A stretch of DNA of 64,000 nucleotides, from the NCBI GenBank assembly GCA_963931925.1, contig OZ007567.1:86787101-86851100 (forward strand). Direction: 5' to 3'. Under the pieces are notes generated by a model. The model had not been told where the DNA came from. It saw only the letters and a list, made by a program, of their open reading frames with translations, and did not search any database. Origin of the DNA: Onchidella celtica (taxonomy: Eukaryota; Mollusca; Gastropoda; Systellommatophora; Onchidiidae). The translations under genes were made by a program, and so were the position numbers. Below, piece by piece: positions 59,543 through 64,000 of this stretch (position 1 is the stretch's first letter; the number at the start of each line of letters is the position of its first letter).

Positions 59543-62500
59543 TAGTGTATCCACATTTCAGCACTAGAGATTGAATGATGTATCTGTGCTTTTTTTAAAA
59601 CTTACTTTTCCTAAGTAGCTTATGGCAGACAGCAGATTATTCACTAAGTTTCTGATCTCGCATATGCAGTCGGTGGTTCAGTGTGAGCACATGTTATCAA
59701 GTCAACCGGCCAAGTAAAATTCCGTCGAACTGTTCCTGAAGTCGGCTTTAATGTTAGGGTCTATTAAGTGGGATATCTCGCATTTTTCAAAGTTCGGGAT
59801 TTCATTTCATACTTCAAAAGTGGCGATCGTCCTACCTTTGCACCGAGTTTCGTTGCCAACCCATAATTACAAGCAATGGGCATATTGGCCAGAAATCTTT
59901 TACTTCAATTTTCTGTAAACCGCTTGTTTGGAGAAAGTCAGTTTGTCTTCAAAACCGACTTCATATCTGTAACCTGTTTTCACGTCTTAGGTCGATACTC
60001 ACACATGCACAAATAATCGTTCATTTTCTCCTGATTTTTAAACTGACTCTTTTTCAAGGGTGTATTCGCACATGAATTTACGATGTCTTTATTCTCTATA
60101 AAAACAACAGAAAAACAATTGCTTCAGTTTTACGACTCATAATGCGACATATTATTTCTATAGCTTGAGGCTGAACGAAGAAAGATGATCACAGGAATAA
60201 ACCTGCTGTAGGGTTTCCCTGACCCAGTCCGTCCTGTAATCCTAGAAGATATTGTGGTGTCGATAATTCTGTTGATACCTAAGATTCTTTTTTTTACCTC
60301 AATTTTTTCCTTTGGTTTTTTTTTCTCCCTTTTGTTTTATTTTGTATGTTTACCTTGCCAGGCTAGATCGCATAGCTCCTAGCCAAAACTGCCATTGTGT
60401 ATGCGATCATATTCCCAACATGTCACAGCACTTAATGCAGGAGTGCCATTGTTTTCCACGCCAGCAGCTGAGCCAGCTCAACACCGACACTTCATGTTGA
60501 TGACATGAGCTCTCACCCTGGCGTCACGGGGCGGTGTTGCCTTCATCTTTACTTCTTGTCATTGTGCAACGGGGAAATTTGCCAAAGGAACTCCTAAAAT
60601 ATGTGTCATGTTCAATGGTAAAGTTAGGAACTTTCTCTTAAGTTCAGATTTTGAGGATTCAAGTGAGACGCACAATGTCTTCCTGCGGTACAAAATTTCT
60701 GTTTTTGTAACGTAAATACGTGAATGATGTTTCCACAATTGATTTCATGTACATACAGGTGATTCAACCTTAACACCTGTCATTTTTTAAACGCTATTTT
60801 GTGTTCATTTTCATGTTATCGTAAATAAGTTTTGGGGTTAATGCCGTAATGATCAGCTCCTAGTATATGTTGCATTGCATCTCTACAGGTTTTGGGGAAC
60901 AGAGAGACTCGTTGGGAGATAAATCCAGCCAATAGGAGAATGAGGCGTATCAAAGTTTTATTATTTTATTACTTTTGGTTATTCATTCTGATAGATTTTT
61001 TTTTCAGTTATAATTCTGAGGATAGCGACAGGGATGTAACACAGTGTGGATTAGATCAAAGTAATAATGTAATGACATTACCGACGAGAACTGCGATGAT
61101 AATATAATAATACGAAACAATTCAGTGATGAAATGATCAGATCATTAATAAAAACAGAGGAGATCGTGCATTTGCAGTATTACTATAACAGTGTGAAACC
61201 CATACATAAGTGGTTTAGTAGTGTCAAAAATTCAATTTAAAAAGATCGAATTCCAGAAAATCCGTTTAGTGGTTTTCGAGCCCGTTGGTAACAAAAGGGT
61301 TTTCATATATCTTTTTATAACGGAACAGTAGCAATATAACAATATTTTAAAGATAGAATGGAATTTCATTACATCGATGGTATAGGGAAAGGATGAAGAC
61401 ATGAAAGAAACTGCAAGAGAAACAATGGTGTTAAAGGAACTCTTCAGTCAACACTCCCCTGAGACCTGAGCATAGCTACTGTCTCCATCGGGTTAATTTT
61501 GTTCCTGGGTCTTGTGTTCGGTGCACGTTTAACACGACCTGTCGTATATAAAGGAAGCACTGCATGTTTGGTTTTGTGTTTTCGTCCCTATCTAGTTTCT
61601 GACTCATAATCTCTGGCCTTGAGGCTGGCACTGAACAGCAAGACAATATCTTCCCACAGCCAGTGGGCACATTGTCTTCTGGTGTAGTATTCCACATTCG
61701 GGATTAAAGACCAGTCATAATAAAGTTGTGGATGGGATTTCATGAGCTGGGTAGTGGTCAGAAAACTTAATTGTCTCCATAATTTATGGGTTGTTGCTTT
61801 GTTTTTTTCATCTGGTAACAGGGTCAGGAAGGTGCTGCTCATGTACTCCATGGCCCTATATAAATTTATGTGTGTCGTAACAGAGGGCTATATTGAGTCC
61901 TTAAGTCATGATTAGATGGATGAATAGAAGAACATTTGAGTTCTCAGTCAATGACAAGTGTAAGCCTGTAGGCCTCGACCCATTTCTGTTTGTGGGAACA
62001 TTCTGATTTTGTAAGACTTTGTTTTTAGGGGTATAATTAAGGAGCTTTCTTGATCATTTTGGTTGATTTAGTGTATTTTGTAGAAATTACTAACAATTAC
62101 TTATTTCGCCGTGAGTACTTGTGGGAACTGCAGCCCAGTGACACATGTCTGTGTATCATTGGTGATATATTACTATGGGGCCCAGAGTGCTAACAGAAGC
62201 ACAGAATTTCCCTTCCCTTTTCATATTTCAAGTCCTCTTCAGCGAAGACTTTGATGTAATGGAAATTTGATGATTTTAGCTCATCTTTATTTAAGACATG
62301 TTACTATTGTTTACTGTATTAGAATTTCTATGTTATTTCTACTTTACTGAAGATTGCTTTGGCTTCCCCGGTTGGCATGTTGTCAGGACCCCTATGATGT
62401 ATGGTTTACTCTGTATTTCACAACCTGGCTTTTACGTTTGTAGATGTGTATGCGTGTGTGGGGGGCGTGCTTGTCATAGTGTAAAGGTAAGAACGGAGGG

Positions 62501-63021
62501 ATTGATTATATGTTGAAACAGGCCACATTGTGCCACTTTTCATCAACATCCATTTTGTCTAACAAAATCAGATGAAGAAAGAAAGAAAATTAAATGGGCT
62601 GAGCACTAAAGGCTGGGCCGGACAACACTTTTGCGTTATTTTAATCGTTGCACACAAATTAAGCAGGTTTTGGGTGGCTTTGGGAACAGTCCAGAGAGGT
62701 CTTATCTCGTAATCGGTAAAATATGACTAAGGCAGTTATCTTTGACCTGACGACTGCCTGTGATTTGTATCAGGAATAATGACGTCCATGTAGGAGGAAA
62801 GGCCATTAGGGTTGAAATCACCCCCTTTCCTCACCCCCACCCTGTCTCTCTATTCTCTTAATCTCACGAAGTAAAGAAAGAAAACGAAAAAGGAAGAAAA
62901 ACTAACATCGAACTGAGGCATGAGAATAACCAGTGATTTCTGATTAGCACTGTTTGCTTGGCTCTGACAGACTGTTTTAGTCCTGATATGTCAATGTTGC
63001 CGGAAGAAAGTCGAATTATTT
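59543..63021. other. Noncoding, no supported gene
   Basis: About 3.5 kb. The minus frame at 61588-61851 (87 codons, Trp-rich, with TATAAATTTATATAG just upstream of its ATG) is the only one of slight interest. No domain is recognised, and it stays unassigned. Confidence 0.45.
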
Positions 63022-63269
63022 CGTCAGGTATTTGCCATAATGTTGTATGTGCATTTTTGCCTTTTAGAGAAACTGAGGATTGAAGTCTGGTCGGTAAAAA
63101 GGGCTAAAACGCATAAAACATTACGTCACAAACACTTATGTCGAAAAGATTTTAACCCATTGGCATGACACTTATAGATAATGAAAGTAGGGGTAAAAGA
63201 ATCACTTTCACGACAAAACCTCAAATTCGGTAAAATGTTGCATACAACAATATGGCTAATACCCCTCGG
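63022..63269 (-). mobile_element. MITE family 3, copy 2 (inverted relative to copy 1)
   Basis: Read on the minus strand, this 248-bp segment aligns along its whole length with 21865-22120. That includes GTGACGTAATGTTTTATGC, AGGTTTTGTC / AAGTTTTGTC near one end, and terminal words CCATATTGTTGTAT and CCATAATGTTGTAT. The ends CGTCAGGTATTTGCCA and CCGAGGGGTATTAGCCA are more decayed than in copy 1. Confidence 0.78.
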
Positions 63270-64000
63270 TTTGTGCGATGTAAGTATAGGGCTCTGTCCT
63301 TTGGCTTAAACCTGTAGTTATTCTTGCATGGTGATTTTCAGCTATATAGTGTAAATAAAAGGCTCTTTTTGTCCGTAATTTTAGGGGCAGAATGCCTTTC
63401 AATGGCTGCAGTTCGATTCAAAGAAAGATCAAGCGTTGTCTGAGCCTTGACATGAGCGCAGAAATTCTAATGACAGTCGGTGACCCTGTGAATACTAAGA
63501 ATCCATCCGAGTCAGCCGCTGTGAGATTCGAAACTGCATAAAGCCATCTCTTAAGTCAAGACGCTATAAAAAGCCACATCTTTCTACAAGTATGATTCGC
63601 TGTGATAAAATTTTATGGATATAGCGAATAGTGAAACAATATATTGGCAAATCGTTGGTAATTATAAATACTTAGACAAAATTAAATAAATTGTCTCCTG
63701 GGGTCATGAGTTCGGCGACAAGTACAGTAAAAAAAAACCCTCTTGGGTTCAGTCTTTGCAGGTCAATAACATAGATCTAATATACTTTCTTTAGTGTGTC
63801 GACAGTGGACTATAACAGGCACGCAGTCCTAAAATTACCTTTTTTTTTTTTTCAAGAATTTACAGTTGCACATAGAGACCACCATCTGTATACTTAGCTT
63901 GTTCAAAAATATGACGAAAAACAAAAAAACCATGAAATAAAAGATTATTTCATCGCAGAACTCAAAAATTCCGACAAACTGCTTTCCATTTCTGGCAAAT
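63270..64000. other. Noncoding, no gene seen
   Basis: AT-rich to the end of the window, with a T run at 63840-63852. Confidence 0.5.

Noticed and set aside
62298..62516. Cys-rich + frame that could be an EGF-like exon of the putative gene at 54848
   Set aside because: The cysteines come mostly from a GT-rich stretch, the acceptor is weak, and spacing does not fit EGF.

Overview
The window is nuclear DNA of a metazoan. It has spliced genes with GT-AG introns, non-LTR retrotransposons, tRNA-derived SINEs, hAT-type and other DNA transposons, many miniature inverted-repeat elements (MITEs) and long microsatellites. The conserved core of the Glu-tRNA-derived SINE, the RTE-like LINE, and the abundance of the palindromes TACATGTA and TAGGCCTA suggest a marine invertebrate, such as a mollusc or another lophotrochozoan, or possibly an ambulacrarian. 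The sequence alone does not settle which.

Layout. Positions 1-12287 hold the 3' part of one recognisable gene on the + strand: AGGF1 (angiogenic factor with G-patch and FHA domains). Seven exons join in frame into 433 codons covering the FHA domain, the G-patch and the C-terminal tail. Intron 4 (2866-9783) holds two large insertions side by side. One is a 3.3-kb RTE-like LINE in antisense (3437-6760, 12-bp target-site duplication). The other is a 2.8-kb hAT transposon in sense (6828-9646), whose transposase is broken by one frameshift and three stops. Without them the intron would be about 0.75 kb, like its neighbours.

From 12.3 to 54.6 kb I see no convincing host coding exon. This stretch holds a tRNA-Glu-derived SINE (14545-14830), an L2-type LINE 3' end (15111-15180), a 174-bp LINE 3' stub with a perfect 12-bp duplication (20342-20515), a second LINE 3' fragment (48030-48905), MITEs, poly-G/C runs and very long (TC)n, (TATC)n and (ACTC)n arrays. 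Two short CpG-containing clusters of promoter motifs (39.83-39.96 kb and 46.2-46.42 kb) have no obvious gene attached.

At 54848-54920 there is a plausible first coding exon on the + strand. It has a strong Kozak context, an upstream in-frame stop, a hydrophobic signal-like peptide and a phase-1 GTATGT donor. Its downstream exons were not found and may lie beyond the window. The rest (55-64 kb) is noncoding with more MITEs, including a hAT-type MITE with a perfect 8-bp duplication (56477-56655).

The most distinctive content is the transposon archaeology: three MITE families each present twice in the window, plus several single elements whose ends can be set from the sequence. I found no evidence for a new multi-gene system.
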